64,000 nt of DNA from an uncultured Pelagibacteraceae bacterium (GCA_902559395.1 CACEHR010000001.1:273779-337778), one strand, 5' to 3'. Shown: positions 16,866 through 25,977, counted from the first letter of the stretch. Notes: generated by a model from the sequence alone, not told the origin. Numbers and translations: made by a program.

Positions 16866-19400
16866 TTATTGATTTCTTATTAGAGGATAAACTTTAGGAT
16901 TTAGATATTTTAAGTTTGTTAGCAGTATTAAAATTAAAGTAACAAAGCCAATTGAAAATCCTAAATAAATTAAAACTTTAAAGTCAAACATCCACACTAG
17001 CTCAAAAATATTTTCTATAATAAATTTTGAACCAATCACTGCAAAAAATATTGCAATTAAAATTACAGATTTAAAAATAATTATGAATTCAATTAATGAT
17101 GAAAAAATAATTTGTTTTTTTGAAAAACCTAAAATTTTAAAGACTAAATTTTGATATTCTTTTACTTTTCCTTGAACCATAATTGCACTCGAAATCACGA
17201 TTAACCCTATAACAATAGTAACCGCTGAAATTAAAGTAACTGCAATAAATACTTTATTTAAAACAGCTGTAACTTTAGATAAATAATCTGCAATTTTTAT
17301 CATTGATAAACTTGGCATAATTTCAAGCATTTCAGTTTCATCAAATTTATTTGAATTAAATTTTGCAGTAGCCAAATATTCGTGTGGAATATTTTTTGCA
17401 AATTGAGGATTAAATAACATTGCAAAGTTGATGCTTAAATCTCGATAATCTACCTCTCTGAAATTAATTATTTTTCCTTCAATTTCACGCCCATAAACAT
17501 TTAAAGTAAAAATATCTCCTAACTGGATATTTAAATCTTTAGCAACTTTTGCATCTAAAGATATTTGAAGTTGATCTGGGTTTGATAAATCCCACCATTC
17601 ACCTTGTAAAATTGGATTGTCTTCAGGTACATTTTCTACCCAAGAAGATCTTCGTTCACTACCAATTACCCAGTAACTATCATTATCTGGTTTAATATAA
17701 GTGTTAGGATCTACACCATTAATTTTTACAATTCCAGAAGATACCATTGGCACAATTTCAATAGATGCATTGGGATCCATATTTAAAATACCTTGCTCAA
17801 ATTTCTCTCTTTCTCCTTTTTGAATACCGACGAAGAAATAATCAGGTGCAATATCCGGAATAGATTTAGCTATTTCTCTTTGAAAATTTGTACCAACTAA
17901 AGCTAATGTTAATAACAAAGTAACCCCTAAGCCAAGAGACATGACTGTAATGGGAGTTATACTTTTTGTTTGAGTAATATTTTTAATTGAAACTTTTAAA
18001 GAAATTATTGAACTAGATTTGAATTTTTTTAGGAAAAAAATGATTAATTTTGAAAGTAAAAAAAATACAATTAAACACACAAAAAAAGCAGCAAAGTAGC
18101 CCAAGCTATAAGAAGGCTGTTCAGATCCAACTGTGAATAATAAAATTAAGATAGATAATAAAACAAAGCTAAGAACAACTGATCTTTTAGAATAATAAAA
18201 TTGAAGATTTTGAAATACGTTTCTAAATAAATTAGACGCTTTTACTTGATCAATAGAACTGATTGTTGGGATAGTAAAAATTACTAGAACCAATAATCCC
18301 ACTAAAAATATTTTTAAAAAATTTAGTAAAGAAAACACTGGATAAACATTCAATCCTAATCCATCGGATAAATATTTATCTGCTATTGGCACAATTAAAA
18401 AACTCGACCCATAAGCAACAACAGTTATAATAAATAAAAGTATAAATAACTGCAGATAATATAGAGTTTTAATATTACCTGAATAAAAGCCAACTGCTTT
18501 TCGTACAGCTATCGACATATTGTTTTGATTAATAAAAGAAAGCAAAGTATTTGCTATTCCAATACCTGCTATCAACATTGCACTGATTGATACGAGAGAT
18601 AAAAATTGAGAAAAATTATTAATAATTCTCTTTATACCACTTGCAGAATTTTCAGGATATCTAAGTTTAACTTTTTGATCTTCTTTAAATATTTCTTCAA
18701 TTCGTTTCTCAATTTCTTCAGGCTTATCATTGTCATTAAACTTTACTTTATATTCATAGTTTAAAAAGCTTCCAATTCCGTTTAGTTTTAAAATTTCTAA
18801 AGTTTGTTTTCCTGCTAAAGCCCAATCGCCAAATGCAACAAATCCACTTACATCTGGTACTGATTTAATAATTCCAATTACTGTAAAATTTTGATCTTGA
18901 ACTTTTACTATTTCGTTAATTTTAATATTTAGGGTTTTTGATAAACTTTCATTGATCAGGATAGTATTAGGTTCTTTTTGCATTCTTTCATAAGCACCCA
19001 TTGGTTCATAAACAACATTTCCATATAAAGGATATTTTTCATCCACAGTTTTAATTCTAGTAAATAATGATTTATTTTTTTCTCTGCCAGTAGTTGAAAG
19101 CATAGTGCTGAACTCAATCATTTGAGAAACAGTTGCAAATTCTTTTACTTTGTTAACTAGATCTAAATTTCCTTGATTACGATTGTAATCAATCTCTAAA
19201 TCTCCACCCAAAAGTGCTTTGGCATTATCATTAAGTTGTTTTTTAAGACTATCTTCAATTGTGAAAATAGCACTTAAGATAAAAAGACTTATAAATAGGG
19301 TAAGAATGATACTAGAAATTTTATGATAATTTCTACTTAAGTCTTTTAAAGCATATTTAAAAATCAAACTAAATTCTGAGAGATTATTTAATTTTTCCAT
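16866..19400 (-). CDS. FtsX-like ABC transporter permease (YbbP type)
   Basis: 844 residues. Layout: N-terminal helix, a large MacB-like periplasmic domain (about 50-255), three helices forming the first FtsX domain (SAMLIAGIGIANTLLSF...AVRKAVGFYSGNIK), a middle helix bundle near 400-500, a second periplasmic domain and a final FtsX domain (IVISSAIMVQGKVKEYQNLVFKILGFSKKQI). This two-half layout matches YbbP, partner of the YbbA ATPase. Its gene overlaps the ATPase gene by 17 bases. A role in moving lipids or lipoproteins, or in controlling envelope enzymes, is likely by family; no substrate is known. Confidence 0.88.
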   Translation of the reverse strand: MEKLNNLSEFSLIFKYALKDLSRNYHKISSIILTLFISLFILSAIFTIEDSLKKQLNDNAKALLGGDLEIDYNRNQGNLDLVNKVKEFATVSQMIEFSTMLSTTGREKNKSLFTRIKTVDEKYPLYGNVVYEPMGAYERMQKEPNTILINESLSKTLNIKINEIVKVQDQNFTVIGIIKSVPDVSGFVAFGDWALAGKQTLEILKLNGIGSFLNYEYKVKFNDNDKPEEIEKRIEEIFKEDQKVKLRYPENSASGIKRIINNFSQFLSLVSISAMLIAGIGIANTLLSFINQNNMSIAVRKAVGFYSGNIKTLYYLQLFILLFIITVVAYGSSFLIVPIADKYLSDGLGLNVYPVFSLLNFLKIFLVGLLVLVIFTIPTISSIDQVKASNLFRNVFQNLQFYYSKRSVVLSFVLLSILILLFTVGSEQPSYSLGYFAAFFVCLIVFFLLSKLIIFFLKKFKSSSIISLKVSIKNITQTKSITPITVMSLGLGVTLLLTLALVGTNFQREIAKSIPDIAPDYFFVGIQKGEREKFEQGILNMDPNASIEIVPMVSSGIVKINGVDPNTYIKPDNDSYWVIGSERRSSWVENVPEDNPILQGEWWDLSNPDQLQISLDAKVAKDLNIQLGDIFTLNVYGREIEGKIINFREVDYRDLSINFAMLFNPQFAKNIPHEYLATAKFNSNKFDETEMLEIMPSLSMIKIADYLSKVTAVLNKVFIAVTLISAVTIVIGLIVISSAIMVQGKVKEYQNLVFKILGFSKKQIIFSSLIEFIIIFKSVILIAIFFAVIGSKFIIENIFELVWMFDFKVLIYLGFSIGFVTLILILLTNLKYLNPKVYPLIRNQ

Positions 19401-20049
19401 CTTTAATTTTTATTTTTCTTTTAGCTTTGTCGGCAAGTTTAGGATCATGGGTTACCATGATTAAAGACGAACCTTCTTCTTTGACATACTTAAATAAAAT
19501 ATTTGCAATCATGATAGAATTTTCAGTATCTAAGTTTCCTGTTGGTTCATCTGCTAAGATTAATTCTGGTTTCATCGCAATTGCTCTAGCTATAGCAACT
19601 CGTTGTTGTTCACCACCTGATAATTGACTTGGTAAATTATTTAAACGATGTTTCAAACCAAAACGATCTAATAAAATTTTAGCTTCTTTTTCTGGATTTT
19701 TAAAATTATTAAGTTCAAGTGTTAAAGCAACATTTTCAACAGCTGTGTAATTAGGAATTAAATAAAACGACTGAAATATTATTCCAATATTTTTCTTTCT
19801 TATCTCCGACACTTCATCTTCACTAAGGCCTGTTATTTCTTGATCATTAAAAATTATTTTACCAGAAGTAGGTTTTTCTAAGCCTCCAATTAACATTATT
19901 AAACTTGTTTTCCCTGAGCCACTTTCTCCAACTACTGAAACAGTTTCTTTTTTCTTAATATTTAAATCAATATTTTTTAAAACACTGATACTATCTTTGC
20001 CAGTTTGGTATTTGAGATTTATTTTTTTTAATTTAAGAAGAGTACTCAT
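19384..20049 (-). CDS. ybbA: ABC transporter ATP-binding protein (YbbA/LolD type)
   Basis: 221 residues from the ATG ending at 20049; an upstream TTG/CTG-type extension would run into the divergent gene. Walker A GESGSGKTSL is near residue 40, signature LSGGEQQRVAIARA near 143, Walker B LILADEPTGNLD near 163 and the H-loop VTHDPKLA near 200. The small size and the G-N-L-D after Walker B are typical of the LolD/MacB/FtsE group. It partners the large FtsX permease downstream and diverges from the tesA-like gene, the same neighbourhood as ybbA-ybbP-tesA in E. coli. Confidence 0.9.
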   Translation of the reverse strand: MSTLLKLKKINLKYQTGKDSISVLKNIDLNIKKKETVSVVGESGSGKTSLIMLIGGLEKPTSGKIIFNDQEITGLSEDEVSEIRKKNIGIIFQSFYLIPNYTAVENVALTLELNNFKNPEKEAKILLDRFGLKHRLNNLPSQLSGGEQQRVAIARAIAMKPELILADEPTGNLDTENSIMIANILFKYVKEEGSSLIMVTHDPKLADKAKRKIKIKDGKIK

Positions 20050-20659
20050 GAGTAAAACTATATTTATAAAAATTTTAATAATCTTTCTAGTGCACATAAA
20101 CGCATGTGCAATAGAAAAGGTAGTTTTGTTTGGTGATAGTTTGATGGCTGGATATGGATTACCTAAAGAACATCATTTATCAATAGTTTTAGAAAACAAT
20201 CTTAAACAAGCTGGGTTAAATATTAAAGTCATTAATGGAAGTGTGTCTGGAAGCACATCATCAGGTGGATTGAATAGAGCAGATTGGAGTTTATCAGAGC
20301 CAGGTATTGATTTAATTATTTTAGGATTAGGAGCTAATGATATGCTTAGAGGAATTCAACCAGAGGAAACAGAAAGAAATTTAGAACAAATAATAAAAGT
20401 TGCTCAGAATAAACAAATTAAAATTATTTTAGCTGGAATGATGGCACCAGATACTCATGGGGAAAAATATAAAAAAGAGTTTGATGCTATTTATCCAAAG
20501 TTATCGAAAAAATATAATTTAGCGTTAATCCCATTTCTTCTTGAAGGTGTGGCACTTAATCCAAGTTTGAATCAACAGGACGGTATACACCCCAACAAAG
20601 ATGGAACAATTAAAGTAAGTGAAACAATTAAAAAAACTATTATTAATATAATTAATTAA
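20048..20659 (+). CDS. tesA: SGNH/GDSL arylesterase-lysophospholipase (TesA type)
   Basis: 203 residues from the ATG at 20048, with an N-terminal signal segment (KILIIFLVHINACA). SGNH blocks: GDSLMAGYGL (nucleophile serine) near residue 31, the glycine block NGSVSGSTSSGG, GANDMLRG (asparagine) near 97, and the catalytic DGIHPNKDG near 178. It hydrolyses thioesters, aryl esters or lysophospholipids in the periplasm. The start codon shares bases with that of the divergent ybbA (CATG palindrome at 20047-20050), so each gene's ribosome site lies inside the other's coding sequence. An unknown exported protein starts directly after its stop. Confidence 0.92.
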   Translation: MSKTIFIKILIIFLVHINACAIEKVVLFGDSLMAGYGLPKEHHLSIVLENNLKQAGLNIKVINGSVSGSTSSGGLNRADWSLSEPGIDLIILGLGANDMLRGIQPEETERNLEQIIKVAQNKQIKIILAGMMAPDTHGEKYKKEFDAIYPKLSKKYNLALIPFLLEGVALNPSLNQQDGIHPNKDGTIKVSETIKKTIINIIN

Positions 20660-21115
20660 ATGAAAATCTTTCTATCAATATTTAGCTTATTATGTTGTCT
20701 TAGTTTTGCTCAAGCTCAAAACACAAATATTACTTTAAATTCTGATTTAAACTTAAATTGTAAATTTGAAAAAGTAATTTTAAAAAATTCAGACTATAAT
20801 TTTGAGTCTTTCACAAAAGATCAAATTAAAAGAAAAGATATTAATAAGTTAATAATCAAGTCTAAATCACCAGATGTTCTAAATGTAAAAAATTTATCAG
20901 ATTTTTTTAATAAAATTGATTTAGAGGTTAAAATTTCAAATAAGGATATATTCTTAATTCAAGCATTCGATAAAGAGAGGAATTATTCTGAGTCTGCAGT
21001 CTATACTAGAAAAACAGGCGAACTTATTCACGAAATCACAACCAACATAAAACAAGAGGAAAAAGAAAAAGATATTTCTTTTTATAGTTGTAAAAATAAC
21101 AACAAAGACACTTAA
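20660..21115 (+). CDS. Hypothetical exported protein
   Basis: 151 residues with a clear signal peptide (MKIFLSIFSLLCCLSFAQA, cut near AQA-QN). The mature protein starts with strand-rich LNLNCKFEK and ends with SFYSCKNN; the two cysteines could form a disulfide linking both ends. It looks like a small beta-sandwich periplasmic protein; no family recognised. It begins right after the tesA stop and ends 40 bases before a TPR protein, so it probably belongs to the tesA transcript. Confidence 0.65.
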   Translation: MKIFLSIFSLLCCLSFAQAQNTNITLNSDLNLNCKFEKVILKNSDYNFESFTKDQIKRKDINKLIIKSKSPDVLNVKNLSDFFNKIDLEVKISNKDIFLIQAFDKERNYSESAVYTRKTGELIHEITTNIKQEEKEKDISFYSCKNNNKDT

Positions 21116-21155
21116 GACCAAAGACTCCAATTCTAATATTTGATAATATCTAAAT

Positions 21156-21704
21156 ATGAAGAGGTTATTGTTAGTAATTTTGGTTTATTTATTTTCACAG
21201 GTTAGCTCTTTTGCAAACGAAAGGGATACTAGACTGAACCAATTGTTTAATCAGTTAAAAGCAGATAAATCGAAAGTAGCTTTTATAATTGAACAAGAAA
21301 TTTGGGCTTTATGGAGTACTCATCCAACAGATGAAAAACTTACTGCAAGATTAGAAGAGGGCTCTCAATTAGTGAGAGATCAAAACTATATAAAAGCAAA
21401 AGATATTTTTACTGAAGTTATTAATCATGATCAAAACTGGGCAGAGGCATGGAATAAAAGAGCAACTGTACTTTATATGCTAGGAGAATTTCAAAAATCT
21501 CAAGATGATATAGATCAAGTTTTAGCCCTAGAACAAAGACACTTTGGAGCTTTAGCAGGACAGGGTTTGGTAAATATTCAACTTAAGAATTATGAAAAAG
21601 CGATTAGAAGTTACGAACAAGCGCAAGAAATTTATCCTGCTATGAGATCACCAAAAATTATGATTAAGCAAATAGAAGAATTAATGAAACAGCAAACAAT
21701 ATAA
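21156..21704 (+). CDS. Exported TPR-repeat protein
   Basis: 182 residues with a signal peptide (LLLVILVYLFSQVSSFA). Three tetratricopeptide repeats are visible from about residue 65: the A-x-x-F-x-x-A pattern in YIKAKDIFTEVINHDQNWAEAWNKRATVLY, then EFQKSQDDIDQVLALEQRHFGALAGQGLV, then NYEKAIRSYEQAQEIYPAM. Such proteins act as periplasmic protein-binding scaffolds. The stop overlaps the start of the SRAP gene by one base (TAATG), suggesting coupled translation although the functions seem unrelated. Confidence 0.85.
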   Translation: MKRLLLVILVYLFSQVSSFANERDTRLNQLFNQLKADKSKVAFIIEQEIWALWSTHPTDEKLTARLEEGSQLVRDQNYIKAKDIFTEVINHDQNWAEAWNKRATVLYMLGEFQKSQDDIDQVLALEQRHFGALAGQGLVNIQLKNYEKAIRSYEQAQEIYPAMRSPKIMIKQIEELMKQQTI

Positions 21705-22324
21705 TGTGTGGAAGATACGTAGTAAAAAACCCAGTAACAAAAACAAATAAATTAGTTAAATCAGCAATTCAAGTTGAAGATACTGAAAACTATAATGCTC
21801 ATCCATATCAAAAACTGCCTGTAATAAAAAAATATAAAAATGGAAATACTTTGGAAAATCTACAATGGGGTTTAATACCCAGTTGGGCTAAAGACAAAGA
21901 TTTTAAAGCTTTGATTAATGCAAGACTTGAGACCATTGATGAAAAGGTTTCCTTTAAAAAATTGATTAAAAACAACCGATGTGTTGCTGTAGCAGATGGT
22001 TTTTATGAATGGAAAAGAGAAGAGAAAGAAAAAACTCCTCATTATTTTATCCGTGAAGATATAAATCCTATTTTTTTTGCAGGGATTTTTGAAAATGATC
22101 AGTTCTGTTTAATTACAGAAGAAGCAAAAGAAAATATAAATGAAATTCACCACAGACAACCAGTTATTTTAAATCAAGCTGATATTAATCGTTATTTAAA
22201 TTTAGAATTACAAGGCTCTGCATTTTTAAAAGAACGTAAAATTCCAAATTTAATTTTTCATGAAGTGTCAAAAGACGTTAATAAACCCACAAATAACAGC
22301 GCTTCTCTAATTCAAAAAGTATAA
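21704..22324 (+). CDS. SRAP/HMCES family protein (YedK type)
   Basis: 206 residues. The protein begins MCGRYVV, so after Met removal the catalytic Cys2 is the N-terminus, the hallmark of SRAP proteins that crosslink to abasic sites in single-stranded DNA. The other conserved sites are visible: LQWGLIPSWAKD near residue 50, NARLETI (active-site Asn) near 72, DGFYEWKRE (Glu) near 103 and HHRQPVIL (His) near 150. It protects abasic-site DNA by forming a thiazolidine link. It converges with the helicase gene 3 bases away. Confidence 0.93.
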   Translation: MCGRYVVKNPVTKTNKLVKSAIQVEDTENYNAHPYQKLPVIKKYKNGNTLENLQWGLIPSWAKDKDFKALINARLETIDEKVSFKKLIKNNRCVAVADGFYEWKREEKEKTPHYFIREDINPIFFAGIFENDQFCLITEEAKENINEIHHRQPVILNQADINRYLNLELQGSAFLKERKIPNLIFHEVSKDVNKPTNNSASLIQKV

Positions 22325-22326
22325 TT

Positions 22327-23607
22327 TTATTTACGTTTATTTTTCTTAAATCTAAAATTTTTAGGTCTTTTTCTATTTTTAAATTTTCTTTTATTTTTAT
22401 TTTCAAATTTTTTAAATTTCTTCTTTTTACTTAATTTGTTATTAGAAAATTTCTTTTTAAATTTATTTTTTTTATTAAATTTCTTTCCTTTTTGATTATT
22501 TGTTTTTGCTTCTTCTTTAACTTTAAAGTCTGGATCAATTAGTTTTTGGATAGATCTCCACATATTTCTATCGTTATTAGTTAAAAAGGTTAAAGCTGAA
22601 CCATCTTTTCCAGCTCTACCAGTTCTACCTATTCGATGAATATAATCTTCAGGTACTTGCGGAAGATCATAATTAATTACGTGTTTTATAACTGGTATAT
22701 CTAATCCACGTGCAGCTACATCGGTTGCAACTAAAATTCTACTGTTACCATTTCTAAAACCTCTAATTACACGATCTCTTTTACTTTGTCTTAGGTTTCC
22801 ATGGATAGCATCAGCTTTATGTCCATCATATTTTAATCGCTTAACTATTTTATCAGCGCCATGTTTAGTCTTCACAAAAACTAAAATAGAACCACTTCTT
22901 TCAACTAACTGATTTATTAGTTCATGATATTTTTTATCAGGTGTAATTTGAAAAGTTTCTTGTTTAATTTTTTCAATTGGTGTTGATAAAGATCCAACTG
23001 AAACTCTTTCAGGATTATTAAGATATTTTTGTGAAATTTTTAAAATATTTTCAGGTAAAGTAGCTGAAAATAATAGTGTTTGATGTTTATTTGGTACAAA
23101 TTTTAAAATCAATTCTATTTGTGGGGTAAAACCCATGTCTAACATTCGATCAGTTTCATCTAGAACTAGGTAATTTACTTTTGATAGGTTTAAACTTTTA
23201 CGCTCAATGTGATCATTAATTCTTCCCGGCGTTCCAACTATAATTCTTGCCCTTTTATTTAATTGTCTTAGTTGTTTTTGCATACTCTCGCCACCAATTA
23301 AAAGGGCATTTCCAATTCCTATTTCTCTAACGTTCAGCTTTAAAACTGTTTCCATTACTTGTGTTGCAAGTTCTCTTGTTGGACAAATAATTAGAGCCAT
23401 AGCTTGCTTGTCTTTAAGAAGTTTATTAATCATTGGAATAGTAAATGCTAATGTTTTACCAGTACCTGTTTGTGCGGTACCTAGAACATCTTTTCCTTCT
23501 AAACTAATTGGTATCGATTGACTTTGAATAGGTGTTGGAACTTTAAAATCAGCTAATTCGATTGATTTTTTTAGTTTGTTTTCGATATTGAGATCAGAGA
23601 AATTCAT
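22327..23607 (-). CDS. DEAD-box ATP-dependent RNA helicase (RhlE/DeaD group)
   Basis: 426 residues: Q-motif VPTPIQSQSIP, motif I AQTGTGKT near residue 45, PTRELA, the GG block, TPGR, motif II LDETDRMLDMGF near 150, motif III SATLP near 180, and C-terminal motifs including ATDVAARGLDIP and HRIGRTGRAGK. The last about 65 residues are a lysine/asparagine-rich basic tail, probably for RNA binding. Motif II reads DETD rather than DEAD; D-E-x-D residues needed for Mg-ATP are kept. It probably unwinds structured RNA during ribosome assembly or mRNA decay in this AT-rich, cold-water type genome; the role is by family. Confidence 0.93.
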   Translation of the reverse strand: MNFSDLNIENKLKKSIELADFKVPTPIQSQSIPISLEGKDVLGTAQTGTGKTLAFTIPMINKLLKDKQAMALIICPTRELATQVMETVLKLNVREIGIGNALLIGGESMQKQLRQLNKRARIIVGTPGRINDHIERKSLNLSKVNYLVLDETDRMLDMGFTPQIELILKFVPNKHQTLLFSATLPENILKISQKYLNNPERVSVGSLSTPIEKIKQETFQITPDKKYHELINQLVERSGSILVFVKTKHGADKIVKRLKYDGHKADAIHGNLRQSKRDRVIRGFRNGNSRILVATDVAARGLDIPVIKHVINYDLPQVPEDYIHRIGRTGRAGKDGSALTFLTNNDRNMWRSIQKLIDPDFKVKEEAKTNNQKGKKFNKKNKFKKKFSNNKLSKKKKFKKFENKNKRKFKNRKRPKNFRFKKNKRK

Positions 23608-23690
23608 TATGTAGGTAAAGATATATATTTAAGTAATTAAGTGTCTGCTTATATCTATTTGTAACAAATACAACAAATAGTTTGAAAATA

Positions 23691-24176
23691 TTAATCTCTA
23701 AAATTTACAAAGTCTATTGGAAGACCAATATCAATTCCTTTGATTGCTGCTATAGCTTCTTGAAGATCATCTTTCTTTTTACCATCTACTCTTAATTCAT
23801 CACCTTGGATTTTAATTTGAATTTTAAGTTTTAGTTTTTTGATATCAGCAATAACTTTTTTAGCATTTTCTTGGGTAATTCCTTCTTTTAATTCACTTAC
23901 TTGTCTAATAGATCCTCCTGACGCTCCTTCAGAACTTTTAACTTCTAAAACTCTTGGATCTACTTTTCGTCTAACCAAATGTGTTTGTAATAATTCATTT
24001 ACTTGCTTTAATTTTAATTCATCAGGCGCATTAGTAGTGACTGATTTATCTTTTCTTTCAATTGAAATATGAAGTCCTTTAAAATCATAACGATTACTGA
24101 TTTCTCTTATACAATTAGCTAAAGCATTATCAAATTCTTGATAATTAATTTTACTTATCACATCAAATGAAGGCAT
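23691..24176 (-). CDS. yajQ: YajQ family (UPF0234) cyclic-di-GMP/nucleotide-binding protein
   Basis: 161 residues, the family's usual length. Start PSFDVISKINYQEFDNALANCIREISNRYDFKG is the invariant N-terminal block; VRRKVDPRVLEVKSSE lies near residue 70 and KVIADIKKLKLKIQIKIQGDELRVDGKKKDDLQEAIAAIKG near 110-150, followed by the closing LPIDFVNFRD. Members bind RNA/nucleotides or c-di-GMP and have been linked to gene regulation in some proteobacteria. It is transcribed alone, upstream of the helicase gene on the same strand with an 83-base gap. Confidence 0.95.
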   Translation of the reverse strand: MPSFDVISKINYQEFDNALANCIREISNRYDFKGLHISIERKDKSVTTNAPDELKLKQVNELLQTHLVRRKVDPRVLEVKSSEGASGGSIRQVSELKEGITQENAKKVIADIKKLKLKIQIKIQGDELRVDGKKKDDLQEAIAAIKGIDIGLPIDFVNFRD

Positions 24177-24287
24177 GAATATATCATACAGTATTAATGA
24201 TGAAAATTTAAACTAAATAATAAAATTTAGCAATAATAAGGCATTTTAGCTTATTGAGTTAATTGTAAATAATAATATATTTAAGTC

Positions 24288-25400
24288 ATGCTTAGTTATA
24301 TTATTCCATTTTTAATACTTATCTTAGTAGTCGTTTTTATACATGAATATGGACACTACTATTTTGCAAGAAAATATGGAGTAGGTGTTACAGATTTTTC
24401 AATCGGTTTTGGTAAAGAGTTATTTGGTTGGAATGATAAATCAGGCACAAGATGGAAAATATGTGCAATTCCTCTAGGTGGATATGTAAAATTTTTTGGA
24501 GATAGGAATGTTTATTCACAAGCTGATCATCAAGAAATATTAGAAAAATATAATGAAGAGGAACGGGAAAAATTATTTATTTTAAAACCCTTGTACCAAA
24601 GAGTTTTAATTGTATTTGGCGGTCCTTTAGCTAATTTTTTACTAGCTTTAGTAATATTTTTTTCAATTTATACTTTTGTAGGTAAAGATTTTACTCCTGC
24701 AGTCATAAATGAAGTTCAAAAAGATAGTCCAGCAATGGTAGGAGGGCTAAAAGCTGAGGATATAATTTTAGAAATAGATGGTAATGAAGTTAAAAGTATT
24801 ATGGAAGTTTCTAAGTTTATCACTATGTCTACAGGTGATTTTATAGATTTCAAAGTTAAGCGTTCCTATGATGAATTAATACTAAAAGTAAAACCTAATA
24901 TTGTTGAAGGTGATGATGGATTAGGGAATAAAATAAATAAAAGAATGGTAGGTATTAAGCTTGGTGCCTACAACAATAAAGTTAACCATGTTAAATTAGG
25001 ACCTGCTCAGGCTTTATATCATGCAGGTTATGAAGTTTATTTTGTAAGCGTTTCCTCATTAAAATACATCGGAGGAATGATTTTAGGTAAAGCAGATACT
25101 TCTCAATTAGGAGGACCAATTAGAATTGCTAAAATTTCTGGACAAGTTGCAACGTTTGGAGTGTTGGCTTTCATTAGTATGATGGCTTATATTTCAATAA
25201 GTTTGGGTCTTATTAATCTATTTCCAATACCTATGTTAGATGGAGGACATTTAATGTTTTATGCATTTGAGAAAGTTTTAGGTAGACCTTTGTCTCAAAA
25301 AACTCAAGAAGGTTTTTTTCGAATCGGATTGTTTTTGTTGCTATCATTGATGTTTTTCACCACATTTAATGATCTAAAAGACCTAGGTTTATTTAGATAA
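24288..25400 (+). CDS. rseP: RIP metalloprotease RseP (site-2 protease)
   Basis: 370 residues. The zinc motif HEYGH sits at residues 19-23 inside the first membrane helix, and the third ligand lies in PMLDGGHLMFY near residue 317; a PDZ domain with PAMVGGLKAEDIILEIDGNEV occupies about residues 140-215. It cuts membrane-anchored substrates such as anti-sigma factors. In many alphaproteobacteria the gene lies between dxr/cdsA and bamA; here the next gene is HU after a 156-base gap, so that order is not kept in this window. Confidence 0.95.
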   Translation: MLSYIIPFLILILVVVFIHEYGHYYFARKYGVGVTDFSIGFGKELFGWNDKSGTRWKICAIPLGGYVKFFGDRNVYSQADHQEILEKYNEEEREKLFILKPLYQRVLIVFGGPLANFLLALVIFFSIYTFVGKDFTPAVINEVQKDSPAMVGGLKAEDIILEIDGNEVKSIMEVSKFITMSTGDFIDFKVKRSYDELILKVKPNIVEGDDGLGNKINKRMVGIKLGAYNNKVNHVKLGPAQALYHAGYEVYFVSVSSLKYIGGMILGKADTSQLGGPIRIAKISGQVATFGVLAFISMMAYISISLGLINLFPIPMLDGGHLMFYAFEKVLGRPLSQKTQEGFFRIGLFLLLSLMFFTTFNDLKDLGLFR

Positions 25401-25556
25401 TTCACATATTTAAAAGTTAAAAAAGTCAATAAAACCAACGTTTATTTATGTTTTTACAAGATATTGTGTGTTTTAAAAAATTAAACACTAAAAAAAAGCT
25501 TGATTTATCAACGTTTATGAGAAGTATAAATATTAACCAACAAAACCGGAGCTAAA

Positions 25557-25832
25557 ATGAACAAAAAACAACTAATTGCTAAGCTTTCTGGCTCATTAAA
25601 TTTGAGCAAAGCAGATGCTGAGCGAACTTTTGATACAATTACCAACACTATTTTAGATGCTCTAAAAGGTGATGACTCAGTAAAAATTGCTGGGTTTGGT
25701 ACGTACAAAGTAGCTAAAAGAAAAGCAAGAGTTGGAAGAAACCCAAGAACGGGTGAGCAGATTCAAATCGCTGCTTCTCAAAAGGTAAAATTCTTACCAG
25801 CTAAAGCTTTAAAAGAAGTATTCAACAGATAA
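25557..25832 (+). CDS. hup: HU family DNA-binding protein
   Basis: 91 residues. N-terminal MNKKQLIAKLSGSLNLSKADAERTFD helices are followed by the DNA-binding arm with GFGTYKVAKRKARVGRNPRTGEQIQIAA and the closing VKFLPAKALKEVFN, all typical for HU. The proline at the arm tip (RNPRTGE) would intercalate into DNA. It bends and compacts the nucleoid. GGAG at good spacing precedes the ATG (CCGGAGCTAAAATG). A single HU gene in a 156-base regulatory gap implies its own promoter. Confidence 0.96.
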   Translation: MNKKQLIAKLSGSLNLSKADAERTFDTITNTILDALKGDDSVKIAGFGTYKVAKRKARVGRNPRTGEQIQIAASQKVKFLPAKALKEVFNR

Positions 25833-25843
25833 TATTTTTTTTT

Positions 25844-25881
25844 AACAGCCCTAACGTTTTAAAAACACGTTTAGGGCTGTT
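25844..25881 (+). repeat. Long inverted repeat after the HU gene
   Basis: AACAGCCCTAACGT (25844-25857) can pair with ACGTTTAGGGCTGTT (25867-25881), with one bulged base and a 9-base A/T loop. The run of T lies before the stem (25835-25843), not after it, so it is not a canonical terminator. It may stabilise the 3' end of the hup mRNA or terminate weakly. Confidence 0.65.
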
Positions 25882-25954
25882 ACTATATGCAAAAACTGCA
25901 TAGCCAATTTTCCTAATCAGCGTTAGTTTTAAAAATTAATAAAACTATAAGTCA

Positions 25955-25970
25955 CCACTTAAACAAGTGG
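25955..25970 (+). promoter_or_regulatory. Small hairpin next to the amt Shine-Dalgarno
   Basis: CCACTT (25955-25960), loop AAAC, AAGTGG (25965-25970) forms a 6-bp stem immediately followed by AGG and the ATG at 25978. Its last two G residues touch the ribosome site, so folding could limit translation initiation. Whether a ligand is involved is unknown. Confidence 0.45.
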
Positions 25971-25977
25971 AGGTCTA

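Noticed and set aside
25844..25881. Calling the inverted repeat after hup a standard terminator
   Set aside because: The T-tract lies before the stem rather than after it, so I list it only as a repeat.
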